NCBI RefSeq assembly: GCF_001269905.1
Contig: NZ_LHVK01000007.1
Span: 124,001-188,000, forward strand
Direction: 5' to 3'
DNA from: Pseudomonas corrugata
GTDB lineage: Bacteria > Pseudomonadota > Gammaproteobacteria > Pseudomonadales > Pseudomonadaceae
Length of the DNA: 64,000 bases
The notes beneath the pieces are model-generated. The model did no database searches. It had not been told where the DNA came from and saw nothing but the letters and a program-made list of their open reading frames with translations. The position numbers and the translations under genes are program-made. Of this stretch, positions 44,917 through 53,619 are shown one piece after another (the first letter of the stretch is position 1; each line of letters starts with the position of its first letter).

Positions 44917-45660
44917 ATGAGTAATCGAATAGCAGGTCTGGACTTGGCGGATGTGGAACAGCAACTTTCCAAGCACTTCCGGGATTTCCTGGACAATGAA
45001 ATCCGGATGAAACAGGTCCGTAACGCGTTTCATCAAGATGGCTATTTTCACTTCAAGGACTTTTCATTTCTACCTGGCGAGATGTGGGAAGAGCTTCATA
45101 CCGAAGTGCATGGGTTGCTTGATGAATATTCGGCAGGACACGAGGCGACGGTCCTGTTTATCCATGATCCCCACCGCAAGGTTCATATGATCCCTCAAGC
45201 GCAGATCGCCGAGGGCGCAGCCGTGGTTCCGGCGCTCTATCACTCAGAGTCGCTACGCCACTTCCTCAGCTGCATCGCAAACGAAGAACTGGCGTCTTGC
45301 CCGGACAGCGGACAGTACCTGATCAGCAGGCTGAATCATCCAGATGATACCCATGATTGGCATTGGGGTGATTACCCTTACACCCTGGTCTGGATCATTG
45401 AGGCTCCTGAAGGCCCGGAGGGCGGCGATGTATTGCAATGCGTGCCCTACAGTAATGGGAACAAGGATGACTTGCACGTCTGGGAGTACAGCCTGGGCAA
45501 CCCCGGCAAGGCCTGTCACCACCTCAGGGGTGATGTGTATTTCCTCAAGTCCGGTACCACGCTGCACCATCTGGTGCCAATTCAGCGAAACGCCACGCGC
45601 ATCATTCTCAGTACCAGTTGGCTGGTGGCTGCGGCCGGCGAAGCGATGTTTTGTGGATAA
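44917..45660 (+). CDS. Predicted Fe(II)/2-oxoglutarate-dependent amino-acid radical halogenase (BesD/HalB/HalD family)
   Basis: 247 residues, about the size of BesD. A cupin-type dioxygenase core is readable: first metal His and the key position in HDWHWGDYPYTLVWIIEAP (H149-W150-G151), second metal His at H217 (TTLHHLVPI), and 2-oxoglutarate-binding Arg likely R228 (NATRIILS). Ordinary hydroxylases have Asp/Glu where this protein has G151; in BesD and its relatives that Gly opens the site for chloride. Flanking H146 and D152 match what I recall of the BesD substrate pocket. The family chlorinates free amino acids such as lysine or ornithine without a carrier protein. ATG 44917 follows GGAG. 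It is monocistronic, ending at a terminator, with a divergent FtrA-type regulator. A hydroxylase activity cannot be excluded. Confidence 0.83.
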   Translation: MSNRIAGLDLADVEQQLSKHFRDFLDNEIRMKQVRNAFHQDGYFHFKDFSFLPGEMWEELHTEVHGLLDEYSAGHEATVLFIHDPHRKVHMIPQAQIAEGAAVVPALYHSESLRHFLSCIANEELASCPDSGQYLISRLNHPDDTHDWHWGDYPYTLVWIIEAPEGPEGGDVLQCVPYSNGNKDDLHVWEYSLGNPGKACHHLRGDVYFLKSGTTLHHLVPIQRNATRIILSTSWLVAAAGEAMFCG

Positions 45661-45717
45661 GTATTGAAACGCAGCGGTTAGCGCCGCGAGTGACCAGGCC
45701 TGGCCCCGGATAGTGAA

Positions 45718-45750
45718 ACGCGCAGCCGTCTGCAATGGCTGGGCGTTTTT
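45718..45750 (+). terminator. Terminator after the halogenase gene
   Basis: ACGCGCAGCC and GGCTGGGCGT pair with one mismatch around a 9-nt loop, followed by five T residues (45746-45750). Confidence 0.7.
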
Positions 45751-45752
45751 GG

Positions 45753-47984
45753 TCAACTGGGCTGGAGTTGGCTGTTGTCCTGCATATCGTCCAGGTATTC
45801 GGGTTGGTCCGCCTGGTCCGCCTGGTCCGCCTGGTCCGGCAGCTCGGTCACGACGCTGAAGTCGCTGATCTCGATCGCACCCGTCCCATGGCCCAGTAAA
45901 TGGAAGGAAAACGCCTTGCGTGCCTGTGGGTTGTCGAAACGGATGTTCATCAGCAGGGGTTGTTCAGGCGTCACCGCCACATCCGTTGGCAGTTCCATGG
46001 ACACATCACGTTCGAACTCCTTGGCCTTGAGGGAAATGTAGGCCGTATGGTCCGCGCCGATGGCACGGATGCTCAGGCTGACGCGGGTCTGTGAACCCTT
46101 GGGCATTTCCAGGTATTGGGCGCCGATCAGGTTGTCGGTCCAGTCGTTGGACACCTGGGCTGGGAGTGGAATTTTCTCGGTGCTGCCGAACTGATAATGC
46201 TGGTTCAGGGGGGTGCGCAGCAGGGTCTGGTCAAGGGCCGTTGCCCGGGCGCTGATCAACCTGGCCCGATGGCCGCTGTAGTGCCCGCCATAGGTCGCCC
46301 GGTCCGCGATGAAACCTTCGCTGGCGTAATAGCGGCAACGCTGCAGGAAATCGCATTCGGTGAACGTGCCCTTGCCGTCGTGGTAGCGCAGCATGCCATT
46401 GGTGAACGACATGATTTCCCGACCCGTTGCGTAGTCCCTGAACATCGAGCGGCCGGACAATGACGCGGGCACCGGGAAACCGAAGTAGTCGAGGATCGAG
46501 GCGGTCAGGTCCACATGGCCATAGGTCCCTGGCTTGATGCGAGGCAAGGGTTCCGGCGCCAGCGTCAGGTTGAACCCCCAGGATGACGCCAGGCGTACAT
46601 CGTCGATGCCATGGGACTCGTCCGAGGTGATCACCACCAAAGTATTTTTCAGGATGCCCTGGCGTTCCAGGCCGATGAGGAAGTTATCCAGCGCATCATC
46701 CAGGTAACCCACGGCGGCCTGTTTGGCGGTGTCATAGCGCTGCAGGTAGTCATCCGGTGCGGAGTAGGGCTGGTGCGTACCAACGGTCAGCAGGGTGAGC
46801 ATCCAGGGCTTGTCGGTTTGTTGCAGTTGCCCGACATAGTCCAGCGCGCCTTCGAAGAACGTCTTGTCGTCCTTGCCCCAGGGAAACTCCAGGTAAGCGG
46901 GTCGGGTGAACCACTCCATGCCCAGGGTTGTGTCGAAGCCGATGTGGGGCATGATCCTGTCCTTGGCCATGAACCGCAGGCCCGCACCCTGCAGGAAATG
47001 CGTGGCAAAGCCATGCTGGCGCAACTGGGCCGGCAGGCAGGCCTGGTTGCGCCGGGTCTGGTTGAGCATTTCGACGCCCTTGGGCGTGCCGTCGTCGAGC
47101 TTGTCGTAGTCGCCACATAGCATTGCGTAAAGGCCGCGGATGGTCTGGTGGCTATGCAGGACATAATCGGGCGTGTTCATGCCTCGCTCGGCCCAGGCAC
47201 TGAGGCGTGGCATGGGGTTTTCCTGATAACGACTGTTCAGAGCCTGACGGTTCGCACCTAGATAGGCACCGGGAATGCCTTCCAGGGTGATGACCAGCAC
47301 GTTGCGCGCCTGGCCTGGTGCGGCCAGCAGCTTCTGCCCATCGAGGTCCAGCCGGGTCAGGCCTTCCATTGGCGGGAGTGGGATACCTGCATCGCTTTCA
47401 AGCCAGTCGTTGATTTGGTCTTGCCCGGTAGAGACCGCTGCTGTGGCGAGTTGATGGGGTAGATTGAACACATTCCACTGGTCCGCCTCGGTGGGGTGCC
47501 AGGATTGTACGGTGCTATGGATCAGCAGGAGCAGCGCAGGCAATGCCCACGCGTGGCGTGGCAAGGATGGTGCACGGCGTGAGCGGCCGGGCCGCAGGAC
47601 CATCAGCCAGAGCGCCAGCGCTGTCAGTTGCAGCGCGGCCAACCAGGGATGGGCGAAGCCGCCGCTGCTGGAATTTTCGACGAATTGCGGATCGGTCAGG
47701 TAGTGCAGGTCCGAGGGATTGGGCATGCGTCCGACGGCGCTGACCAGTTCGATGTTGGTCAGCGTCAGTGCGGTCCAGGCCAGCAGCACAGGCAAGCTCA
47801 GCCAGAGGGGGCGACGGTAGAGCAGCGCGAGCAGCAGCCCACCAACGCCCACGTCGGACAGGTAGCCTAACGGATCGGACCAACCCAGTGCCAGACGCAG
47901 GGCGAGAGGAACGACCAGGACCAGACCGGCCAAGGTGATCAAAGGAGCGAAGGGAGAAGAGAGTCCGCGGTAAAAAATGTTCAC
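45753..47984 (-). CDS. LTA-synthase-like membrane protein of the sulfatase/alkaline-phosphatase superfamily
   Basis: 743 residues. An N-terminal membrane domain with about five helices (10-175) is followed by a large extracytoplasmic sulfatase-type domain (about 215-560): NVLVITLEGIPGAYLG at the metal/nucleophile site, PHIGFDTTLGMEWF, LLTVGTHQPYSAPDDYLQRY and ITSDESHGIDD. This layout resembles LtaS and the OpgB/phosphoglycerol transferase group, enzymes that move phosphoglycerol or related groups onto envelope glycans. The C-terminal region (about 620-720) is a beta-rich extra domain. The end carries a 9-bp tandem repeat (DQA triplets). It converges with the halogenase gene; substrate unknown. 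Confidence 0.85.
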   Translation of the reverse strand: MNIFYRGLSSPFAPLITLAGLVLVVPLALRLALGWSDPLGYLSDVGVGGLLLALLYRRPLWLSLPVLLAWTALTLTNIELVSAVGRMPNPSDLHYLTDPQFVENSSSGGFAHPWLAALQLTALALWLMVLRPGRSRRAPSLPRHAWALPALLLLIHSTVQSWHPTEADQWNVFNLPHQLATAAVSTGQDQINDWLESDAGIPLPPMEGLTRLDLDGQKLLAAPGQARNVLVITLEGIPGAYLGANRQALNSRYQENPMPRLSAWAERGMNTPDYVLHSHQTIRGLYAMLCGDYDKLDDGTPKGVEMLNQTRRNQACLPAQLRQHGFATHFLQGAGLRFMAKDRIMPHIGFDTTLGMEWFTRPAYLEFPWGKDDKTFFEGALDYVGQLQQTDKPWMLTLLTVGTHQPYSAPDDYLQRYDTAKQAAVGYLDDALDNFLIGLERQGILKNTLVVITSDESHGIDDVRLASSWGFNLTLAPEPLPRIKPGTYGHVDLTASILDYFGFPVPASLSGRSMFRDYATGREIMSFTNGMLRYHDGKGTFTECDFLQRCRYYASEGFIADRATYGGHYSGHRARLISARATALDQTLLRTPLNQHYQFGSTEKIPLPAQVSNDWTDNLIGAQYLEMPKGSQTRVSLSIRAIGADHTAYISLKAKEFERDVSMELPTDVAVTPEQPLLMNIRFDNPQARKAFSFHLLGHGTGAIEISDFSVVTELPDQADQADQADQPEYLDDMQDNSQLQPS
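45805..45840. repeat. 9-bp tandem repeat, four units
   Basis: TGGTCCGCC repeated three times plus one unit with a single change. In frame in the sulfatase-like gene, it encodes repeated Asp-Gln-Ala near the C-terminus. Copy number may vary between strains without shifting the frame. Confidence 0.9.
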
Positions 47985-48172
47985 GAAACAGGCCTTGTAC
48001 GGTGCTGTTTATCAGTCATCAAACGGTAATGATGGGCGCGATGGTAACAAGCCTGGTCAGCTGCAACCGTCTCGTCACGCTGCGGTCGGTTTGCTCAGGC
48101 CCTACAATGGCCGTGCAGCATGGCTTTGCGGTGTCTGGCAAACTTGTATCAGGATTTTTCATCGGGGGATGG

Positions 48173-49075
48173 ATGGACAGGTTTCAGGAAATGCAGGTGT
48201 TCATTGCTGTTGCACAGGAGTCCGGTTTTTCGGCGGCGTCGCGGCGTCTTGGCCTGTCGGCGGCCAGCGTGACCCGCGCGGTGGCTGCGTTGGAGCAACG
48301 CATCGGCACGCCTTTGCTGGTTCGCACCACCCGCAACGTTTACCTGAGTGAAGCCGGTCAGCGCTTTCTGGAGGACAGCCGGCGAATCCTGGGCGATCTA
48401 CAGGAAGCCGAGGATTCGGCGGCCGGCAGCCATGCCCAGCCCAGGGGGCAGTTGACGATTACTGCGCCGGTGTTGTTCGGGCAATTGTTCGTGACGCCCA
48501 TATTGGTGGAGTACCTGCAACAGTATCCGGAAGTCGTTATCAATGCTTTGCTGCTGGATCGCAATGTCAGCATGGTCGAGGAGGGCATGGACGTTGCCGT
48601 ACGCATCGGCGAGTTGCCCGACAGCAACCAGCACGCCGTCCGCGTCGGTGAAGTGCGGCTGGTCGTCTGCGGCTCTCCTGCGTTTTTCGCTCGGCATGGC
48701 CGGCCCCGGCATCCGCAAGACCTGGAACGACTGCCAGTAGTGGCTTCTTCGGCCATAGGCCAGGTCAGAAGCTGGACCTTTGTCGATGCTGGGCAAACGT
48801 TGGCGGTCCGGCCGGTGCCTCGGCTGATGGTCACCGCCAATCAGGCCGCCATAACCGCCGCCAGCCAGGGCCTGGGAATGACGCGTGTGCTGTCTTATCA
48901 AGTGGCAGGTGAGATCGCTAGCGGGGGCCTGGAAATCGTCCTGGCCGATTTCGAGCTGCCACCCCTGCCGATACACGTGCTGTACCAGGGTGGACGCAAT
49001 GCGCCAGCTCGGGTTCGCAGTTTTGTCGATTTCACGGTGAGCGCCCTGCGTAGGCACCCGGACTTGAGTGGCTGA
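48173..49075 (+). CDS. LysR-family transcriptional regulator
   Basis: 300 residues. The N-terminal winged helix (MDRFQEMQVFIAVAQESGFSAASRRLGLSAASVTRAVAALEQRIG) is followed by a substrate-binding domain starting GQLTITAPVLFGQLFVTPIL. ATG 48173, preceded by GGGGG, is chosen over a longer frame from 48002 because LysR proteins begin at this helix. The effector and targets are not evident. The downstream glutathione transferase (126 bp away, same strand) is a plausible target or operon partner. Confidence 0.93.
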   Translation: MDRFQEMQVFIAVAQESGFSAASRRLGLSAASVTRAVAALEQRIGTPLLVRTTRNVYLSEAGQRFLEDSRRILGDLQEAEDSAAGSHAQPRGQLTITAPVLFGQLFVTPILVEYLQQYPEVVINALLLDRNVSMVEEGMDVAVRIGELPDSNQHAVRVGEVRLVVCGSPAFFARHGRPRHPQDLERLPVVASSAIGQVRSWTFVDAGQTLAVRPVPRLMVTANQAAITAASQGLGMTRVLSYQVAGEIASGGLEIVLADFELPPLPIHVLYQGGRNAPARVRSFVDFTVSALRRHPDLSG

Positions 49076-49200
49076 TGTATTGTTTCGCTGGAGGAAATAA
49101 TGGATTGCGTTTGCGGGTGATTCTCTAGTTTTTAACTAAGGGGGAAGATGACGCCATCGATGCCGTTCTGCTGACGGCGTCATTTCCAGCGGAGTTGACC

Positions 49201-49821
49201 ATGAACCCCATCAAGCTTTATCACTTCCCGCTTTCCGGACATGCCCACCGCGTTCAACTGATGCTTTCTCTGCTCGAACTGCCGGTCGAGGTGGTCTTCG
49301 TCGATCTGGCCAAGGGGGCACACAAACAGGCGGATTTCCTGGCCATCAACCCATTTGGACAGGTACCGGTGATCGACGATGACGGTGTGGTACTGGCCGA
49401 CTCCAACGCCATTCTGGTGTATCTGGCGCAGAAGTATGGCCGGGGCCGCTGGCTTCCGAGCGACCCGGAGGGTGCCGCCCGGGTGCAACGCTGGTTGTCG
49501 GTGGCTGCCGGGCCAATCCATTCCGGGCCCGCCACGGCGCGTCTGATTACGGTGTTCGGCGCGCCATATAACGCCGAGGATGTGATTGCGCGGTCCCACA
49601 GTCTGTTGAAAGTCATCGATCAACATTTGAGTAGCAGCACTTGGTTGGCGGGTGATGCTCCCACCATCGCCGATGTCGCCGGCTACTCCTACATCGCCCA
49701 TGCGCCGGAGGGCAACGTGTCGCTGGACGACTACGTCCATGTCCGCGAGTGGTTGGCGCGGATTGAAGCACTGCCCGGGTTCGTGGGCATGCCGCGTACG
49801 GTTGCCGGTTTGCAGAAGTAG
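49201..49821 (+). CDS. Glutathione S-transferase family protein
   Basis: 206 residues. The N-terminal thioredoxin-like domain ([55 protein letters not shown] with the Ser of the glutathione-gamma-glutamyl site) is followed by an all-helical C-terminal domain ([18 protein letters not shown]). It probably conjugates glutathione to electrophiles; specific substrate unknown. ATG 49201 fits the family start. Confidence 0.93.
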   Translation: MNPIKLYHFPLSGHAHRVQLMLSLLELPVEVVFVDLAKGAHKQADFLAINPFGQVPVIDDDGVVLADSNAILVYLAQKYGRGRWLPSDPEGAARVQRWLSVAAGPIHSGPATARLITVFGAPYNAEDVIARSHSLLKVIDQHLSSSTWLAGDAPTIADVAGYSYIAHAPEGNVSLDDYVHVREWLARIEALPGFVGMPRTVAGLQK

Positions 49822-49967
49822 CCTGTAGCGCGGGGAAAGGGCCGTTCGACAATGCGGCGGCCCTGACCTTGTGGTGATACATGAAAACTTCGGCCCACTG
49901 ACCTGGCCTATGCCCGTCCGGAGCAAGACGCGGTAATCTGCCGGGTTTCAGCGGGTGATGAAGGTTC

Positions 49968-51161
49968 ATGACTTTTCTTTTCCGGACATCGCTGGTACTC
50001 GTCGCGCTGCTGCTACAGGGTTGCGAGCAACCGCCTGCTGCACCTCTCGATCAACAACTCTATATCTGGCAACGCCAGTGGACCTCGGCCCACGAAGCGG
50101 CGCTGCGCCAGAGTCAGCAGGACTTCTCGAGCTTGCGGGTGCTGGCCTTGCAGGCTTTTCCCCGTGCGGGTTGGAGCCGTGCGCAGATCAATCCGGCCTT
50201 GCTCAAGGCCGATGGCCGGCCGCTGATCGCGGTGATCCGCCTGGATGGCCAGCTCGGAACACTGGATCGGGACGAGGTCATCGCACAGATCCAGCAAGTG
50301 CTGAGCGACTGGCAAGCCCAGGGTCTGACACCGGTGGGCGTGGAGATCGACCATGACGCCGGTAACGCACGGTTGCCGGCCTATAGGGCATTCCTGACCC
50401 AGTTGCGCCAAACCTTGCCGTCCACGTTGCGGCTGAGTATCACGGCCTTGCCAGCCTGGCTTGACAGCCCCGCGCTGCCCGGGCTGCTCGAAACCGTAGA
50501 CAGCAGCGTGTTGCAGGTCCATGCGGTGAGCAACCCGCGGCAAGGGCTGTTCGATCCGAAACAGGCACGGCACTGGGCCGAGCGCTGGAGCAAGGTCACC
50601 CGGCGGCCGTTTTACCTGGCCCTGCCAGCTTATGGTGTGGCGTTGTTGACCCAGGAGAGCGGCACGCCGGTGGTTGAAAGCGAAGTGCCGATCGACAGGG
50701 GAGGCGAGCGGCTGGAACTGTTGGCAAACCCGCAGCAAGTGGCCGGGCTCGCCGCGGATCTGCGCGCCGAGCCGCCGAAGCACCTGGCTGGGTTGATCTG
50801 GTTTCGACTGCCGCTGGCAGGTGACCGTCGTGTCTGGAGTCTGACCACACTGGGTGCAGTGGCCAGGGGAGACAAGCTGGACAGCCGCCTGGCCCTGACG
50901 CTGGAGGAAAAAGACGGTTTGTACGATATCCGGCTGGTCAATCGAGGCAATCTCGACAGCCCCTGGCCTCAACGCGTGACGCTTGCCGTCGGCGCATGTG
51001 ACGGGCTCGATGCCTTGGCTGGGTATTCATTGCAACAAACTCCCGGACTGCTTACCTTCACCCGCATTCAGGAAGGTCGCCTAGCCGCCGGTGCCCAACG
51101 GGCGATAGGGTGGGCGCGCTGTACGAAAATTGAACAAGGAGCTTTCAATGTTTACCCGTGA
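49968..51161 (+). CDS. DUF3142 lipoprotein
   Basis: 397 residues. The N-terminal signal ends in LLLQGC (Cys 19), a lipobox, so it is probably lipid-anchored. The body resembles the DUF3142 family: YIWQRQW near the start, VGVEIDHDAGNARLPAYRAFL, LRLSITALPAWLDSP, a TIM-barrel-like pattern suggestive of a glycan-active fold, and a C-terminal beta domain. No characterised function is known to me. It overlaps the next gene by 14 bp, so the two are translated together and probably work together. Confidence 0.8.
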   Translation: MTFLFRTSLVLVALLLQGCEQPPAAPLDQQLYIWQRQWTSAHEAALRQSQQDFSSLRVLALQAFPRAGWSRAQINPALLKADGRPLIAVIRLDGQLGTLDRDEVIAQIQQVLSDWQAQGLTPVGVEIDHDAGNARLPAYRAFLTQLRQTLPSTLRLSITALPAWLDSPALPGLLETVDSSVLQVHAVSNPRQGLFDPKQARHWAERWSKVTRRPFYLALPAYGVALLTQESGTPVVESEVPIDRGGERLELLANPQQVAGLAADLRAEPPKHLAGLIWFRLPLAGDRRVWSLTTLGAVARGDKLDSRLALTLEEKDGLYDIRLVNRGNLDSPWPQRVTLAVGACDGLDALAGYSLQQTPGLLTFTRIQEGRLAAGAQRAIGWARCTKIEQGAFNVYP

Positions 51162-53310
51162 GTGGCCTCGTCGTTTGCTCTGCCCGGTGTTCTGTATGAG
51201 CCTCGGTTTGCCGTTCGGCCAGGCTTTGGCCTGTGGTCCGGAGTTCCCGATGCGCTTGCTGGACAACCGCGCCCAGTCCCTGGCCGAATTACCCGAAGGC
51301 AGCTTTCGCTTCGAGATCAAGCGTCTTGGCCACGCCATCGCCGCACTCAAGCCGGCCAGCGAGGCGACGCGCAACCCGGATTACAACTACGACGATTTGT
51401 CTGCTTACGTGGCGCAGCGCAGCGAGGCTGAACGCATTGGCCTGACTCCGCCGCAGCAAGCGTTGGTGGAGCGGTTGCGGGCGCTGACTGACGTCGATGA
51501 GGTCGCTGTGCAAGCGGCGAACCTGCCGGCTGAGCTACGGTTGTACGCCATCGGCGCGGCCGCCTTTGGTGCTGGTGAAAACCAGAGGGCTGCCCAGACG
51601 TTCCAGGAATTGCTGGCATTGCCGGCGGACCAGCGCCCGTTGCGCAGTACCTGGGCGGCCTATTCCCTGGGGCGGGCCTTGTTTGCCGTGAGTACCGAGG
51701 CGGGCAATGAAGATCCGGCGGCATTGCGGGATCAGGCCCGAGCGGCGTTTCGTCAGGCCCGTGACCTGAGCGTTGCCGGTTTCAGCGATCCGCTGGAGCT
51801 GGGTATCGCCAGTCTCGGCGAAGAAGCCAGGGTGGCCTATACGGCTGACGATTGGGACAGTGCTATCAAGCTGTATGCGACCCAGTCACTGTACGGCTCT
51901 GAGGTCGGTTACAGCTCGTTGCTGTACCTGGCGGCGGACCTGAGTGGCCAGCCGGATGATCGCCTGAGCGAGCTGCTTAAGGTCGATGCCGTGCAGCGGT
52001 TATTGACGAGTTACCTGCTCAGCCGCGTCAACTGGTGGGATGGGGAGGAACCATCCGGTGAAAAAAGACTGGTCAAGCTGCTGCAAGCCAGCAGTCATGG
52101 CAATCTGGATGATGCCGATCGGCTGGCGGCGGTGAGCTATCAGCACGGCGATTACGCCAGCGCCAAAGCCTTTGTGGATAAAGCCGGCGACAGTGGATTA
52201 GCCTGGTGGCTGCGGGCCAAACTGGCCGTGCGTGACGGTGACAAGACGGCGGCGGCTGCGGCCTATGCCAAGGCGGCCCAGGCTTTTCCGAAGGATGAAT
52301 CCTGGGGCAATCGGCGCACTCCGGATTGGGATTACGAAACAGTGCAGCCCAAGTGCCGGGTCGAAGGCGAGAGCGCAATCCTGGCCCTGCAACGGGGCGA
52401 CTACTTGCAAGCCTTCGATCAGCTTTACCGTGGCCAGGGCAACTATTGGTACGACGCCGCTGCAGTCGCCGAACGGGTACTGACCGTCGAGGAGTTGAAA
52501 CAGTACGTCGACGCCCAGGTCCCGGCGCCACCCCCATTGAGCCAGCAGGATCGCGACAACTACGTGCCACTGCCGGTAGCCGCGCAACTGCGTAACCTGC
52601 TGGGCCGCCGCTTGCTGCGGGAAGGGCGCTATGACGAAGCACCGGCTTACTTCGATAACCCCGATCTGCAGAACAAGGCCAGGGCCTATGGCCAACTGCG
52701 CCAGGAGGCAGAGTCTAAATGGTGGCCGACCCGCCGGGCTGAGGCGTATTTCCACGCATCCTGGATGGCGCGCGAATGGGGCATGGAGCTGCTCGGCTAC
52801 GAAATGGCGCCGGACTACGCGACCCTGGGGGGCAACTACAGCCTGGAACCGGTTGAACTGAAGGTCGGGCCGTTGGTGGCCGAAGGGGAGGTGCAACGTC
52901 AGCAGGCCAGCGCCGCGCAACCGAACGAGCGCTTTCATTACCGTTTTGTCGCCACCGCCCTGGCGAGCAAGGCGGCGGACAATGTGCCCCATACCAGCCA
53001 GGCGTTTGCGGCGGTGTTGTGCAAGGCCGTGGGGTACAACTCGAGCCTGGAAGAGCAAAGCGCGCTGTATCAGCGTTACGTGAAAGAAGGTCCTTATGTG
53101 ACTTGGGCTGGGGATTTCGGTCATCAGTGCCAGGAGCCGGATTTCCGTGCGGCTGATAAGCGCTACGTCACCCAGGCCCTCGACCCGATTCGTTCCGCGT
53201 TGCGTCCCTACAAGCGTTGGTTGCAGATCGGGGCCGTGGTGCTGTTGGTCGCGGGCGCGTTGGGGTTGATCAGTCGGCGTCGCCGCAAGGCGCAAAGGTC
53301 GACGGGCTGA
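51148..53310 (+). CDS. Large TPR-like periplasmic protein with a C-terminal membrane anchor, function unknown
   Basis: 720 residues. A signal peptide (about 1-30, cut near QALA before CGPEFP), long alanine-rich helical repeats resembling tetratricopeptide/Sel1 units (for example ELRLYAIGAAAFGAGENQRAAQTFQELL and ADRLAAVSYQHGDYASAKAFVDKAG) and a final membrane helix (WLQIGAVVLLVAGALGLI) followed by an Arg/Lys-rich tail. ATG 51148 follows AAGGAG. It overlaps the DUF3142 gene; they seem to form a conserved pair. A role in scaffolding an envelope complex is a guess. Confidence 0.75.
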   Translation: MFTREWPRRLLCPVFCMSLGLPFGQALACGPEFPMRLLDNRAQSLAELPEGSFRFEIKRLGHAIAALKPASEATRNPDYNYDDLSAYVAQRSEAERIGLTPPQQALVERLRALTDVDEVAVQAANLPAELRLYAIGAAAFGAGENQRAAQTFQELLALPADQRPLRSTWAAYSLGRALFAVSTEAGNEDPAALRDQARAAFRQARDLSVAGFSDPLELGIASLGEEARVAYTADDWDSAIKLYATQSLYGSEVGYSSLLYLAADLSGQPDDRLSELLKVDAVQRLLTSYLLSRVNWWDGEEPSGEKRLVKLLQASSHGNLDDADRLAAVSYQHGDYASAKAFVDKAGDSGLAWWLRAKLAVRDGDKTAAAAAYAKAAQAFPKDESWGNRRTPDWDYETVQPKCRVEGESAILALQRGDYLQAFDQLYRGQGNYWYDAAAVAERVLTVEELKQYVDAQVPAPPPLSQQDRDNYVPLPVAAQLRNLLGRRLLREGRYDEAPAYFDNPDLQNKARAYGQLRQEAESKWWPTRRAEAYFHASWMAREWGMELLGYEMAPDYATLGGNYSLEPVELKVGPLVAEGEVQRQQASAAQPNERFHYRFVATALASKAADNVPHTSQAFAAVLCKAVGYNSSLEEQSALYQRYVKEGPYVTWAGDFGHQCQEPDFRAADKRYVTQALDPIRSALRPYKRWLQIGAVVLLVAGALGLISRRRRKAQRSTG

Positions 53311-53332
53311 CTTCGACCCATTTGAAAACCTG

Positions 53333-53464
53333 GTGGCGAGGGGATTTATCCCCGCTGGGCTGCGCAGCAGCCCCTAGATCCTGACCTCGCGGTTTACCAG
53401 AAAGATTGTGTTGAATGGTTTAAGGGCTGCTTCGCAGCCCAGCGGGGATAAATCCCCTCGCCAC
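53333..53464. repeat. REPIN: two 32-bp perfect inverted arms
   Basis: The left arm (53333-53364, starting GTGGCGAGGGGATTTATCCC) and right arm (53433-53464) are exact reverse complements separated by 68 bp. The GGGGATTTATCCCCGCTGGGC core is a common repeat of P. fluorescens genomes. It fills most of the 53311-53619 gap between the repeat protein and the first SPFH gene. Confidence 0.93.
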
Positions 53465-53619
53465 AAAGGTCCTGTTCATCTCACCGGATTTGCCATCCAA
53501 CATGAAGAATTAAAAACAGAAATTTCACAGCTATGGTTATAAGGTAACGCCATATAACGAAAAGGCTGTGGTGTCTGTCCACATGCCCGGTTTTTGATCG
53601 CCACAAGTGCTGGGGTGGT

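Noticed and set aside
45805..45840. Possible CRISPR-like repeats
   Set aside because: The units are contiguous 9-mers without spacers and lie in frame in a gene.
46684..46692. TTATCCA-type matches in the right part of the window (for example 46684, 56642, 61366) as DnaA boxes
   Set aside because: They lack the final CACA and are isolated, unlike the exact clustered boxes near the origin.
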